From Sphingobacterium sp. ML3W (lineage in GTDB: Bacteria > Bacteroidota > Bacteroidia > Sphingobacteriales > Sphingobacteriaceae): a stretch of 64,000 bases of DNA. The DNA lies in NCBI RefSeq assembly GCF_029542085.1, contig NZ_CP107036.1, forward strand, positions 4,526,001-4,590,000. The letters run 5' to 3'. Positions 33,728 through 42,867 of the stretch are shown one piece after another. Numbering within the stretch: the first letter of the stretch is position 1; every line of letters starts with the position of its first letter. The notes beneath the pieces are model-generated. The model saw only the letters and a program-made list of their open reading frames with translations. It made no database searches and was not told where the DNA came from. The position numbers were made by a program, and so were the translations under genes.

Positions 33728-34870
33728 CTATGAAAATTCATCTAACACTCTTTCAACTGATTTTTGTATTCTTTCCCTATCTTCGTCTGTTAAATTAGAA
33801 CCTGAAGGTAGACACAATCCATTATTAAATAGTGTTTCTGCAACATTCGCACCATAATAAGGTGAGTCGGCAAATACAGGCTGTAGATGCATTGGCTTCC
33901 ATAATGGACGAGATTCAATATTATCCTTCTGCAGAGCTAGCCTAAGATCCTCACGATTAAATTTTGCTTCTATCGAATCGACTTGAATAGATGCAAGCCA
34001 ATGATTTGAATAAAAATCACTACTAGGTTCAGTAAAGACTGTTACTCCATTCACATTTGTAAACAGGCTTACGTAAAACTTTGTCATGGCGCGGCGAGCA
34101 GCTACTCTTTCCGTCAATACCTCCATTTGTCCGCGACCAATACCTGCAGAAATATTTGACATTCTATAATTATATCCAATATGCGAATGTTGATAATGTG
34201 GAGCGTTGTCACGTGCTTGAGTGGATAAAAATATAGCCCTTTCTTTATCCTCCAGCGAGTGACATACAAGTGCACCACCCCCAGATGTTGTAATTATCTT
34301 ATTCCCATTGAAACTTAAAATCCCAAAATTACCCAATGTTCCACAGGCCCGACCTTTATATCTGGATCCCAAAGCTTCAGCTGCATCTTCGATAACAGGT
34401 ATTTCAAATGTACGAGCAACGTCAAGAATTTCGTCCATTTTTGCTGGCATTCCATATAAATGTACAACAATTATTGCCTTTGGTTTTTTACCTTTTGAAA
34501 TGCGATCGATTATTGCTTCTTTAAGTGCTATTGGACACATATTCCATGTGTCCTTTTCAGAGTCTATAAATATGGGAATTGCCCCTTGATACACAATTGG
34601 ATTTGCAGAAGCTGAAAAAGTCATCGATTGGCAAATTACCTCATCACCATAAGTTACACCGCTCTCAATGAGGGCCAAATGCAAAGCAGCTGTTCCTGCT
34701 GAAAGTGCTGCAACTTTAACATTCTCTGATAAAAACTTCTCAAGGTCATCTTCGAGTCCAGTAACATTTGGGCCTAATGGTGCAACCCAATTCTGATCAA
34801 AAGCTTCATGAATAAACTTTAATTCATTTCCCCCCATATGAGGAGAAGAAAGCCATATTTTATCTAACAT
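33728..34870 (-). CDS. PglE-like sugar aminotransferase (DegT/DnrJ/EryC1 family)
   Basis: A 380-residue PLP enzyme. It has VAALSAGTAALHLALIESGV for cofactor phosphate binding and PVIEDAAEALGSRYKG with the Asp that contacts the pyridine ring. LSFNGNKIITTSGGGALV holds the PLP lysine. The final segment GLCLPSGSNLTDEDRERI is standard. It is followed in the operon order by the PglD- and PglC-like genes just upstream (34887 and 35487), so it probably aminates a UDP-4-keto-6-deoxy-GlcNAc on the way to UDP-bacillosamine-type sugars. The substrate is inferred from the neighbours. Confidence 0.9.
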   Translation of the reverse strand: MLDKIWLSSPHMGGNELKFIHEAFDQNWVAPLGPNVTGLEDDLEKFLSENVKVAALSAGTAALHLALIESGVTYGDEVICQSMTFSASANPIVYQGAIPIFIDSEKDTWNMCPIALKEAIIDRISKGKKPKAIIVVHLYGMPAKMDEILDVARTFEIPVIEDAAEALGSRYKGRACGTLGNFGILSFNGNKIITTSGGGALVCHSLEDKERAIFLSTQARDNAPHYQHSHIGYNYRMSNISAGIGRGQMEVLTERVAARRAMTKFYVSLFTNVNGVTVFTEPSSDFYSNHWLASIQVDSIEAKFNREDLRLALQKDNIESRPLWKPMHLQPVFADSPYYGANVAETLFNNGLCLPSGSNLTDEDRERIQKSVERVLDEFS

Positions 34871-34886
34871 AATATAAAATTAGTTT

Positions 34887-35477
34887 TTATTGTTTTTTTA
34901 TAATTCTTCCTGGATTCCCGACTACAGTACATCCGTCTGGTACATCTTTAATAATAACTGCACCTGCACCAATAGTACACCATTTCCCTATCTTAATTCC
35001 CTGAATAATACACGCTCCTATACCGACATGTGTCCCTTCTCCCACCTCTACATTACCTGCAAGTGCTACATTAGGAGACAAATGTACAAAATCACCAATT
35101 ATACAATCATGATCTACAGACGTATTAGTATTTATGATGCTGTGATTTCCAATATTAACATCAGCATTTATTGTGGCTCCTGCCATCACCACTGTCCCAT
35201 TGCCAACATACATTCTCGAAGATACATGTGCCGCGGCATGTATGGCGGTTTCGTATTGGAAATTATTATAAGAATCTACTACAATCTTTCTCACACGATT
35301 ATTTCCAATTGAAATTATAACTTTTACTACTTCAGCTGGCGGTTTATGGAAAACATTATACCCTAATAAATTTTCTTTTCCACGGTCTTCATCAATAAAT
35401 CCGCTGACTTTTATTTTATTACTTTCCAAAATTTCTGCGATAACTTTACCATGACCACTTGCACCAAATAAATACAT
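34887..35477 (-). CDS. PglD-like sugar N-acetyltransferase
   Basis: A 196-residue protein. An N-terminal Rossmann-like domain (MYLFGASGHGKVIAEIL) binds the UDP-sugar. A C-terminal left-handed parallel beta-helix with hexapeptide repeats follows from about residue 85 (GNGTVVMAGATINADVNIG, NHSIINTNTSVDHDCIIG), with the catalytic His in SVDHDC. This is the two-domain form of PglD/NeuD enzymes. It acetylates the 4-amino group produced by the adjacent aminotransferase. It lies 16 bp upstream of that gene and downstream of the PglC-like transferase. Confidence 0.92.
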   Translation of the reverse strand: MYLFGASGHGKVIAEILESNKIKVSGFIDEDRGKENLLGYNVFHKPPAEVVKVIISIGNNRVRKIVVDSYNNFQYETAIHAAAHVSSRMYVGNGTVVMAGATINADVNIGNHSIINTNTSVDHDCIIGDFVHLSPNVALAGNVEVGEGTHVGIGACIIQGIKIGKWCTIGAGAVIIKDVPDGCTVVGNPGRIIKKQ

Positions 35478-35486
35478 AATCTAAAA

Positions 35487-36092
35487 TTAATTATTACCGT
35501 TAAATGGTTCAATTGTAACATGCCCTTCTGCAGATATCCCTTCGCTTTTTAATACTTTTTTAAACGTCATAAAAAAAACTTTAAAATCGGTTACGAAGGA
35601 AACATTATCTACGTACCATACATCTAATTCGAACTTCTTCTCCCAAGAAATGGCATTACGACCGTTAACTTGCGCCCATCCTGTAATTCCAGGTCTCACT
35701 TCATGACGACGATGTTGAGTTTTATTATAAAGAGACATATATTGGATCAATAAAGGTCTTGGGCCAATAATAGCCATATCTCCTTTAAGGACATTTATTA
35801 ATTGAGGAATTTCATCGAGTGAAGTCTTGCGAACAAAAGCTCCTATAGAGGTCAACCTATCTACGTCAGGTAAAAGGTTTCCAGCCGCATCTTTCTTATC
35901 ATTCATAGTTTTAAACTTAATGATATTAAATACTTTTCCATTCAGACCAGGACGCGCCTGAAAAAAAAAGGGTTTTCCATTATTAACAAAGTATAATCCT
36001 ATAGTAACCAAAATGAAAATAGGGCTGAGAATCAATAAGCTGACCAATGCTATACAGAAATCAATAAGTCTTTTTAAAAAGTACTGATACAT
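35487..36092 (-). CDS. PglC-like monotopic phosphoglycosyl transferase
   Basis: A 201-residue initiating transferase. It has one N-terminal re-entrant hydrophobic helix (LIDFCIALVSLLILSPIFIL) and then the conserved core: FKTMNDKKDAAGNLLPD, SIGAFVRKTSLDEIPQL with the Asp-Glu catalytic pair, GDMAIIGPRPLL and VRPGITGWAQVNGRNAISWE. Such proteins transfer a phospho-sugar, commonly diacetylbacillosamine, from UDP to undecaprenyl phosphate and start repeat-unit synthesis. It overlaps nothing and lies directly before the PglD- and PglE-like genes. Confidence 0.94.
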   Translation of the reverse strand: MYQYFLKRLIDFCIALVSLLILSPIFILVTIGLYFVNNGKPFFFQARPGLNGKVFNIIKFKTMNDKKDAAGNLLPDVDRLTSIGAFVRKTSLDEIPQLINVLKGDMAIIGPRPLLIQYMSLYNKTQHRRHEVRPGITGWAQVNGRNAISWEKKFELDVWYVDNVSFVTDFKVFFMTFKKVLKSEGISAEGHVTIEPFNGNN

Positions 36093-37328
36093 CTATTTAA
36101 TAAATTTTGCTATTTCATCAAGATATTTATTTGCCAAAAGTTCCCTATCGAAGTTAACCTTGGCATATTCATAACCATTTTCTCCTTCTCGTTTCAATCT
36201 CTCTGGATCCTGCATATAGGCACGAATAATGCGATTAAACTCAATTGGATTTTCAGGTTCTACGTACTCTCCGGCCTGCGCTTCTTCGACCAGCTCGCGG
36301 GAAACGCCATCTATTGCCATCAAAATCGGTTTTTTGCAAGAAAAATAATCAAATGATTTGTTTGAATAAACGGTCTTAAAAGTATCAACTTTTTTTAATA
36401 CCGAAGCGCCCATCTCCGAGGCTAATATATATTTAAAAACTTCCTTTTTGGGTACAGGGTCCAAGAAAGTAATATTTTTTAGATTCATCTCTTTCGCTTT
36501 CTCCATCAAACGAGCTTTTTCCATGCCTTGTCCTATTAGCAAAAATAATGCATTGGTGTCTTCGAGTAAATGGGCGGCCTCCAATAGTTGATCTAAAAAA
36601 TTAGCTATACCATGGGCTCCGACATAAGTAATTACGAATTTATCAACTAAACTATTTTGCCGCCGAAACTCTTCACGATCAAAATCTTGTAATAATGATT
36701 CTGATAATGAAAAATCAGCCGCATTTGGAATCATGATTAACTTTATTTCCTCAACTCCTTTATTATCCCGAAGTGTCTTATAAAAAGCTGGGGTTAATAC
36801 GTTTATTAATTTCGCTTTGCTGTATATAAAGGATTCAAACCAATAAGCGAGTTTGATAATAAATTTATTTGTAAGAACTCCCGTGTCAATTGCAGATTCT
36901 GGCCATAAATCTCTTATCTCAAAAACCATCGGAATTCCTTTTATCTTTGAAATAAGATAACCGGATCCTCCGACAAATAATGGTGGAGAGGTTACCAAAA
37001 CCGCATCATACTGCCCTTTAACTTTAAATATCCCCGCCCATAAGGAGGAAAACATAAATGAAAAATAGCCCCATAAGCGACCTAGAAAACCTTTATTGTA
37101 TGATTCAGATACGTGGGTTCGATATACTGTTACATCCCCCTGCATTTTTTTTGCAAAAAATCTATTTTTATACTCTGCTCTTTTTGTCGAACCATTATAA
37201 TGCATCATACCAGCGATCACTGTAACTTCATGCCCCAGAGAGATCCAAATTTTGGCCATCTCATTCCATCGCGATCCCCCTGGATCGTCTTCCTCTAAAA
37301 AATATTGATGCAGTAATAAAATCCTCAT
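36093..37328 (-). CDS. Family 4 glycosyltransferase (WbuB/PglA-like)
   Basis: A 411-residue GT-B protein. The N-terminal domain has ILLLHQYFLEEDDPGGSRW and the C-terminal domain has YVGAHGIANFLDQLLEAAHLL for donor binding and a probable EX7E-like region around GASVLKKVDTFKTVYSNKSF. WbuB-type enzymes are often found next to the initiating transferase and add the second sugar. Its stop is directly followed by the PglC-like gene start (adjacent coordinates). The donor is unknown. Confidence 0.88.
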   Translation of the reverse strand: MRILLLHQYFLEEDDPGGSRWNEMAKIWISLGHEVTVIAGMMHYNGSTKRAEYKNRFFAKKMQGDVTVYRTHVSESYNKGFLGRLWGYFSFMFSSLWAGIFKVKGQYDAVLVTSPPLFVGGSGYLISKIKGIPMVFEIRDLWPESAIDTGVLTNKFIIKLAYWFESFIYSKAKLINVLTPAFYKTLRDNKGVEEIKLIMIPNAADFSLSESLLQDFDREEFRRQNSLVDKFVITYVGAHGIANFLDQLLEAAHLLEDTNALFLLIGQGMEKARLMEKAKEMNLKNITFLDPVPKKEVFKYILASEMGASVLKKVDTFKTVYSNKSFDYFSCKKPILMAIDGVSRELVEEAQAGEYVEPENPIEFNRIIRAYMQDPERLKREGENGYEYAKVNFDRELLANKYLDEIAKFIK

Positions 37329-37329
37329 T

Positions 37330-38547
37330 TTACCTATTTATTTTAACATTACTATTTTCTGCTATTGCTTTCATTTGTACATTACCTTTTACTTGGGGAC
37401 TTTTTAGGGTAAAAGCTTTTATCCCTCCAAATCCTTTCGCATTTTGTAATCCAGTTGAAAGATCGTTGTCAATAATTGTGCTATTAAATATAATCGCCTT
37501 AGTTGATCTACTGGCATTTGATCGCAGACTAGATTGAACTATATTTTTACAATGATCATTTGAAGAACTTAACCCTATCGTATATCCAGGATATGAAGAT
37601 GCTACCCTACAAATGTAATTATTGATATTTTTATTGCTGTAGGTACTTATATTTTCTGGATCATCTATTTTTAGATCCGACCAATTAAAGTTATTACCAT
37701 AGATACTAACCTGTTGTGGCGGCATTCGTTTTACAACAGCTATACCAGGATCGGACCCGACAGCCAGTCCATTTTTATAAAAGCTGTTATTGAATATTTT
37801 AACGTTTTTTACACGGTCAAATAAAGCTTTGGCATTGCTTCGGTCATACCGTACAACAACAGAAAAAGCACTCTGGTCCTTTGTGTAACCAAATGTGGAG
37901 TTTCGGATTTCAAGATTGGAACTATTAATAAAATAAACATCATGCGTCAATCCTTTTGAAGCATACCCGTTGTTGGTAATTTTGGAATTTGATAATGTCA
38001 AATTATTACAGATACCAGACAGACCTGTCAAAATATTATTTTCACTAATAAGACCGTCAATATTTATTGAATTTGAATAATAAACTTGTACCCCAGATGT
38101 ACCGCCCGATGTATAGACGTTGCTTATATTAACACTTTGAGAATTTAAAATTCGAATAGTAGCAGCATCTACGCTGTAATTACTTATACCTCTCTTGACG
38201 TTTCCTTTTAGTACAATATCGTTTATCGTTATATTACTTATTCGGTTCCCATAGAATATACTATTCTTACTGTTCAACTTAGATCTAGAAATTGTCGCCT
38301 GGTTCCCTAAAATTGCCTTGTTAGACATCAAAACTATTTCTCCATTTACAATGTAATTTTTCTTCGAGAATATTACAGTACGTGATGGCGAATTTATCGC
38401 TTTCTGAATGGCATAGGTGTCATCAGTGACACCATCTCCTTTGGCTCCATACGCCTCTACAGTAGTCGACCCCGTTTGATTTGCAAATCCATCTGAGAAG
38501 ATCAAACTCAAAAAGAGTATAATAAAAAACTTGATTGCCTTTAACAT
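37330..38547 (-). CDS. Secreted right-handed beta-helix protein (pectate-lyase-3-like)
   Basis: A 405-residue protein with a signal peptide (MLKAIKFFIILFLSLIFSDGFA). It opens with VEAYGAKGDGVTDDTYAIQK, the N-cap signature of the pectate lyase superfamily/glycosyl hydrolase 28-like beta-helices, and continues with Asn- and Ile/Leu/Val-rich coils (VNISNVYTSGGTSGVQVYYS, LTLSNSKITNNGYASKG). Such proteins in polysaccharide loci can be lyases, epimerases or depolymerases that act in the periplasm. No catalytic residue can be assigned by eye. It sits between the Wzy and the WbuB-like genes. Confidence 0.85.
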   Translation of the reverse strand: MLKAIKFFIILFLSLIFSDGFANQTGSTTVEAYGAKGDGVTDDTYAIQKAINSPSRTVIFSKKNYIVNGEIVLMSNKAILGNQATISRSKLNSKNSIFYGNRISNITINDIVLKGNVKRGISNYSVDAATIRILNSQSVNISNVYTSGGTSGVQVYYSNSINIDGLISENNILTGLSGICNNLTLSNSKITNNGYASKGLTHDVYFINSSNLEIRNSTFGYTKDQSAFSVVVRYDRSNAKALFDRVKNVKIFNNSFYKNGLAVGSDPGIAVVKRMPPQQVSIYGNNFNWSDLKIDDPENISTYSNKNINNYICRVASSYPGYTIGLSSSNDHCKNIVQSSLRSNASRSTKAIIFNSTIIDNDLSTGLQNAKGFGGIKAFTLKSPQVKGNVQMKAIAENSNVKINR

Positions 38548-38553
38548 AACATA

Positions 38554-39774
38554 TTAATTTTGAGCTCGCCCCCTAAAGTTTGTTTTAAACATTGTCAGTG
38601 AGAAAGCAATTATAAAAATAAAAGGATAATTTGAGAAAGCTCCTGATAGAATTGTACTGAAAATAAATGCAGCAATATAGTAACCAATAACAATTGAATG
38701 CCTGAATGGAGAACCTTTTACAGTATTTCTAATCATTCGTACCAACATTAAAAATAGAAATATTCCAAGAAAGCCAATTTCTACAATCATCTGCAATATA
38801 ATATTATGAAAGCTCTTCGGGGAATAGGCCTCTAATCCAACAGGTGTATGCTCTTTCATAATAATAAAGGAATTACTAGGTCCAATTCCAAATAAATAAG
38901 TTTTATAGAGGTCTATTTGCCCCCAAATATAAGCATTCACCCGACTTATTACAGACCCAATACCTTCGTAATCATCCAATGTAAATATTCGACGGATTGT
39001 ATCCGCAAACAGGTCAAAAAACGTGTAATCATCAAAAATTTTCTTATTTGCTAGATATGGCGTTAATATGAGAATGAGCAAAAACATAGATAGAATCCAC
39101 AGCATTTTATATTTATAGAATGGAAGTTTAGAAGAATAATAAATACCAAAAAACAGCACAAGCCCAATAATCAAAAGCCTGGCATCACTATAAACAATAA
39201 AGAAAAGAGAACAAAAAATCACCAAATACTTTATCAATGTTTCCTTTTCTATTAGAAAATATAATGGAATAAAAATAGCCAGAACAGTAACAAATTCATT
39301 TTCATTCCAAAAAAATATATTGACCATGGGAGCTCTATTCTGTGTATTGGGATAAACACCTCCAGCAAAAAATTGGATAAACGCTAATACCAACATCACA
39401 TAATGAAATTTCTTAAAAAAGTTATATAGATAATCTAAACCAACCTTATCAATAAAATAGTTCATTATGATGAAACAAAAAGGGACGAGAATATAGTGTA
39501 GGGTAAAGACAATATCAAAATCTTGAAATCTGTTAAATGGCAAGTAACTAATAATATAACAGTACACTACTGTAAAAATTGCCAGACCAATAAATTCGGT
39601 CATAGTTCTTTTACGCTCTGGGATCATCATAAGAATAGTTGGCAATAAAAGTATCCTGAAAACAGTCATATTTCCATCAACCCCAGCCTTTAAAACAGCA
39701 TTTAAATATGATGTGATCAACAATAAGGAAATCCACCAGCCATTTCTGTTAACCTTAAGATCTAACAATCCCAT
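38554..39774 (-). CDS. Wzy-like polysaccharide polymerase
   Basis: A 406-residue protein with about eleven transmembrane helices. A large periplasmic loop around residues 245-310 (TLDDYEGIGSVISRVNAYIW, GIGPSNSFII) carries the short O-antigen ligase/polymerase pattern. This fits a Wzy that joins repeat units on the outer face of the inner membrane. It is one of two polymerase-type genes in this window; the second, of the EpsG type, lies at 58.9-60.0 kb. Confidence 0.85.
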   Translation of the reverse strand: MGLLDLKVNRNGWWISLLLITSYLNAVLKAGVDGNMTVFRILLLPTILMMIPERKRTMTEFIGLAIFTVVYCYIISYLPFNRFQDFDIVFTLHYILVPFCFIIMNYFIDKVGLDYLYNFFKKFHYVMLVLAFIQFFAGGVYPNTQNRAPMVNIFFWNENEFVTVLAIFIPLYFLIEKETLIKYLVIFCSLFFIVYSDARLLIIGLVLFFGIYYSSKLPFYKYKMLWILSMFLLILILTPYLANKKIFDDYTFFDLFADTIRRIFTLDDYEGIGSVISRVNAYIWGQIDLYKTYLFGIGPSNSFIIMKEHTPVGLEAYSPKSFHNIILQMIVEIGFLGIFLFLMLVRMIRNTVKGSPFRHSIVIGYYIAAFIFSTILSGAFSNYPFIFIIAFSLTMFKTNFRGRAQN

Positions 39775-39775
39775 A

Positions 39776-40273
39776 TCAATAAACTTTTCCTTCCATTTTC
39801 AATTGTTCATAATGCACCGTGTCACGCATAGCGAAAACCTGCGCAGGGTTACCACCACAGATAGCATACTTTGGAATACTCTTTACAACAACTGCGCCAG
39901 CTTGTATAATAGCACCTTCCCCAATCCTAACTCCACCCAATATTATGACGTCTAGGCCCACCCATACGTTATCCTCGATATCGATATCTTTTGTAATGAT
40001 CGTATGATCATAAGGAATTCGATCACCTTTATAATTATGAAAAGAAGTTAGTATGCGGAGTCCTTCAGCAGAATGAAAATTATTACCAAAGGTAACTTGA
40101 CCTTTACCATAAACTTTAACACCATTAAAGTTTACATTTTTACCAAATTTCTCTTTTCCATTAAATCGGCACGTGCCATTAACTTTACATTGTGAAAGAA
40201 GGCCTTTATTATAACGAAAGGCACAATAAAGTAATAGTAATTTAGAACGCAGGTTCTTGATGAATTTTATCAT
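39776..40273 (-). CDS. Left-handed beta-helix acyltransferase
   Basis: A 165-residue protein with hexapeptide repeats (FGKNVNFNGVKVYGKGQVTF, DIDIEDNVWVGLDVIILGG, RIGEGAIIQAGAVVVKSI) and the terminal CGGNPAQVFAMR loop typical of WcaF/LacA-type O-acetyltransferases. The HNYKGDRIPYDH segment supplies a likely catalytic His. The ATG at 40273 lies inside the 3' end of the Wzx gene (32-bp overlap). It probably O-acetylates a sugar of the repeat unit. Confidence 0.85.
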   Translation of the reverse strand: MIKFIKNLRSKLLLLYCAFRYNKGLLSQCKVNGTCRFNGKEKFGKNVNFNGVKVYGKGQVTFGNNFHSAEGLRILTSFHNYKGDRIPYDHTIITKDIDIEDNVWVGLDVIILGGVRIGEGAIIQAGAVVVKSIPKYAICGGNPAQVFAMRDTVHYEQLKMEGKVY

Positions 40274-41492
40274 TTTTTTTACTGAATAGTACCAAAAAAT
40301 AAACCACTATAAATGAAATTAACGTTGCTATTGCTGCTCCTATTATTCCGATCCGAGGTATTAGCGCAAAATTTAAAACGACAGAAATAATAGCAGAAAT
40401 GAATGTGAATATGCTCAATTTTTTCGTATCTTTTGTATATAGATAAAAGTTAGATTCAAATTTGTACAAAGATAGAATAACATTAGCAATTAGAACAACT
40501 ATAATAATCTGATTTGAAATCTTATATTCAGAGTGCTTAATAAATAAATCACTAAAAGAAAACCAAACCAATAACGTTAAAATTCCTAATAAAGGCACGA
40601 TTAAATAAATAAGCTTTCGCACTTTTTTGATCTGATTTGTTTTATTTTCTTGCATCCATTTAAAATAAGTTGGAGTCCACGCTAGGTTAAAACTTGTATA
40701 GAAAAAATTGATTGCCATACCAATTTGGTATGCTACGGCATAATTTCCTAAATCTTTTTCTGAAAGATAGTATTTGATAAAAAAACGATCTCCAATATTT
40801 AACACATATCCAGACAACATGTGTAATACAAGGGGGGCACTATACATTATTCCCAATTTAAGGAGCTCTGATGAAAATTTAAACATATAACCAAGCTTCA
40901 CAAACTGTACTATTGTCAAAATAGCCACCAGAAAACTTGAAATCACGGTTGGTAAAACACGAAACTTCCAATCCAAAGGCTGTAATACTTTAAACAAAAT
41001 AAATAAAATACCCAATTCCAATAATATATTTGCAACTCTAATAAACAAATATGACTTGGCTTTATTGTTTACTCGATATATGGCTAACAAGCCCTCCGTA
41101 AATTGATTAAAGAGAAAGTATGCTATACTAAGTAAAAGTAAGATTTGGTAAGTGTCAGACAAGAAAGGCGAAAGGCAACAAACGATAATGGTAGCTATAA
41201 TAGAAGTGAGCAGCTGAAATAACTGAATCGAAGTGACAAAAATCTTAAATCTTTTTTCATCAAAATCATAATAGAACCTAGTGATTGATTGTACAGTACT
41301 TAATCCTAATATAGGAACAAGAAACATACTAATTGAGCGGAACAAATCTACATAACCATAATCCTCGGGGCCTAATGTCGCAACTAAAAAAGGTAAGAGT
41401 AAAAGTGGTAACCCGCTATATACTGCATTAGTAATGCCATAAATTAACGTCTCTGAAACTAATTTATTTTTCGCAAGAGCCCTAATGTTCAT
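40242..41492 (-). CDS. Wzx-type oligosaccharide flippase
   Basis: A 416-residue protein with about twelve transmembrane helices of the polysaccharide transport (PST/MATE-like) family. It begins KLVSETLIYGITNAVYSGLP and has GPEDYGYVDLFRSISMFLVP in the first half. It flips the lipid-linked repeat unit. It is the only flippase visible in the window. It overlaps the preceding glycosyltransferase gene by 11 bp and the following acetyltransferase gene by 32 bp, which indicates tight coupling. Confidence 0.92.
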   Translation of the reverse strand: MNIRALAKNKLVSETLIYGITNAVYSGLPLLLLPFLVATLGPEDYGYVDLFRSISMFLVPILGLSTVQSITRFYYDFDEKRFKIFVTSIQLFQLLTSIIATIIVCCLSPFLSDTYQILLLLSIAYFLFNQFTEGLLAIYRVNNKAKSYLFIRVANILLELGILFILFKVLQPLDWKFRVLPTVISSFLVAILTIVQFVKLGYMFKFSSELLKLGIMYSAPLVLHMLSGYVLNIGDRFFIKYYLSEKDLGNYAVAYQIGMAINFFYTSFNLAWTPTYFKWMQENKTNQIKKVRKLIYLIVPLLGILTLLVWFSFSDLFIKHSEYKISNQIIIVVLIANVILSLYKFESNFYLYTKDTKKLSIFTFISAIISVVLNFALIPRIGIIGAAIATLISFIVVYFLVLFSKKNDKIHQEPAF

Positions 41493-42852
41493 TGTTAGAG
41501 ATTTTTATTAATGCTTTATCATAGTTTTCAAAAACATGAGCAGCATATATTTGGTTAACATCCTCCTCAAGTGGCAAAAGATACTCCTCTGTTTTTACGG
41601 CTTGAACAAATTGCACTTCGTCTTGAAAAAAATTAAAAGATTTGATAAAAGAATAGTTTTGTCGAAAAATCGATGTTTCATTTTCCTTTTCAAGTAGAAA
41701 ACAAGGAATACCCATAAATAGTGCTTCTAAAGCACCGGTTGAACTTTTCGAAACTAACAGATCAGCAGCTTTATAAACTTCAAACACGTTAGTTTTATAA
41801 ATATCCAATATTGTAACATTTTCTCGGCTCTCAAGATGCTTACATTCGTGGCGGGGCAAAAGTAGCAAATTGAATTCATTAGAAATAGATATCAGCTTCA
41901 AAGAGAATTGGTACAACTCATCGATATCATTTGTAGTTGCTATTATAACTACGTTTTTTTTATTTATAGACAGTTTAGACTTTAAATAGTCTCCAATGAC
42001 TGTATAATTTTTTCCCTTCCATAAGCCATATGATCCAACCACAAAGGAATTATCTTTATTTACATAATTCAACGAATCTAAACATTCTTTATCCTTATCA
42101 CCATAAGTAAAAACGAAATCCGGTTTAAATTTTTTCGACTTTTCAAATAATATCGTATTATATGAGGGATGTAAAGGATAAATTATTCCATGTTGTAATT
42201 CAATAATTGGTATCCGCCGCTGCTTAAAAGCATAATTATAGCCATAATACCCGCTAGGAAATACGGAATAAACCATTTTTGGTCGGGAAATAAATCTTAA
42301 GAAAAAATGCATAAAAAAATATTGTCCCACAAAACGCTTCATTAAAGGTATCAAGTTGACCTTGATACCCTGCTCTTGCGCGAAATCAGTAAACCTTGGA
42401 TCAATGACTAGATGTTTTCTCTTGAATTTTAGAATACTGAACAGGTAAGACCCAATAAAAAAAAAGGCATCTGAAAGAATAGTATCTTTAGAAGGGTGTT
42501 TATGATTTTGAATAACAGGATTTTCTATAAACAAAACATCATTATTTTGCTCAGACACTATTGATGCTACCCTATCATAATAATATCTTTCGAATTTTTT
42601 TCGCCTTTCAGCGTTCGAAAATACCCAAACCGATCGCTTTTTGAAAACACTCGGAAAAGTCATTAAGGCTGTCTTAAGAAAACGCCATAATATAGCTGAG
42701 TTTAACTTAATTAATGGGTTACCTACATTGTTATTTGTTCTAATCAAAGATATTACATAGTTTCTCACGATATAGGTTACATCTATATCCTTATACTTAA
42801 ACTCAAATTGGTCTAAAGAATTGTCTATTTTATGATAATCTTCAATATTCAT
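41482..42852 (-). CDS. GT-B-like glycosyltransferase of unknown specificity
   Basis: A 456-residue protein started at the ATG at 42852, 15 bp after the PseI stop. The second half has the features of polysialyltransferase- or KpsS-like GT-B enzymes: IPIIELQHGIIYPLHPSYN (about residue 225), FVFTYGDKDKECLDSL, FVVGSYGLWKG, LLLPRHECK and the donor-binding-like DLLVSKSSTGALEALFMGIP with a later acidic patch. The gene directly follows pseI, so transfer of a nonulosonic acid is a reasonable guess. No named family could be assigned. Confidence 0.65.
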   Translation of the reverse strand: MNIEDYHKIDNSLDQFEFKYKDIDVTYIVRNYVISLIRTNNNVGNPLIKLNSAILWRFLKTALMTFPSVFKKRSVWVFSNAERRKKFERYYYDRVASIVSEQNNDVLFIENPVIQNHKHPSKDTILSDAFFFIGSYLFSILKFKRKHLVIDPRFTDFAQEQGIKVNLIPLMKRFVGQYFFMHFFLRFISRPKMVYSVFPSGYYGYNYAFKQRRIPIIELQHGIIYPLHPSYNTILFEKSKKFKPDFVFTYGDKDKECLDSLNYVNKDNSFVVGSYGLWKGKNYTVIGDYLKSKLSINKKNVVIIATTNDIDELYQFSLKLISISNEFNLLLLPRHECKHLESRENVTILDIYKTNVFEVYKAADLLVSKSSTGALEALFMGIPCFLLEKENETSIFRQNYSFIKSFNFFQDEVQFVQAVKTEEYLLPLEEDVNQIYAAHVFENYDKALIKISNNEH

Positions 42853-42867
42853 AATTGATATAGGCAA

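Noticed and set aside
33553..33798. Plus-strand reading frame and a TATCTTTG box at 33712-33719
   Set aside because: The frame is a low-complexity hydrophobic shadow of the aminotransferase 3' end. The box has no -33 element and no plausible product downstream.
34890..35312. A 140-codon plus-strand frame opposite the PglD-like gene
   Set aside because: Its residues (Tyr, Asn, Ile, Cys-rich) are those expected from reading hexapeptide-repeat codons backwards; the minus-strand gene is well supported.
40242..40273. The overlap of wzx and the acetyltransferase as an assembly or start error
   Set aside because: Both frames are well supported by their families, and 4-32-bp overlaps are common in this operon.
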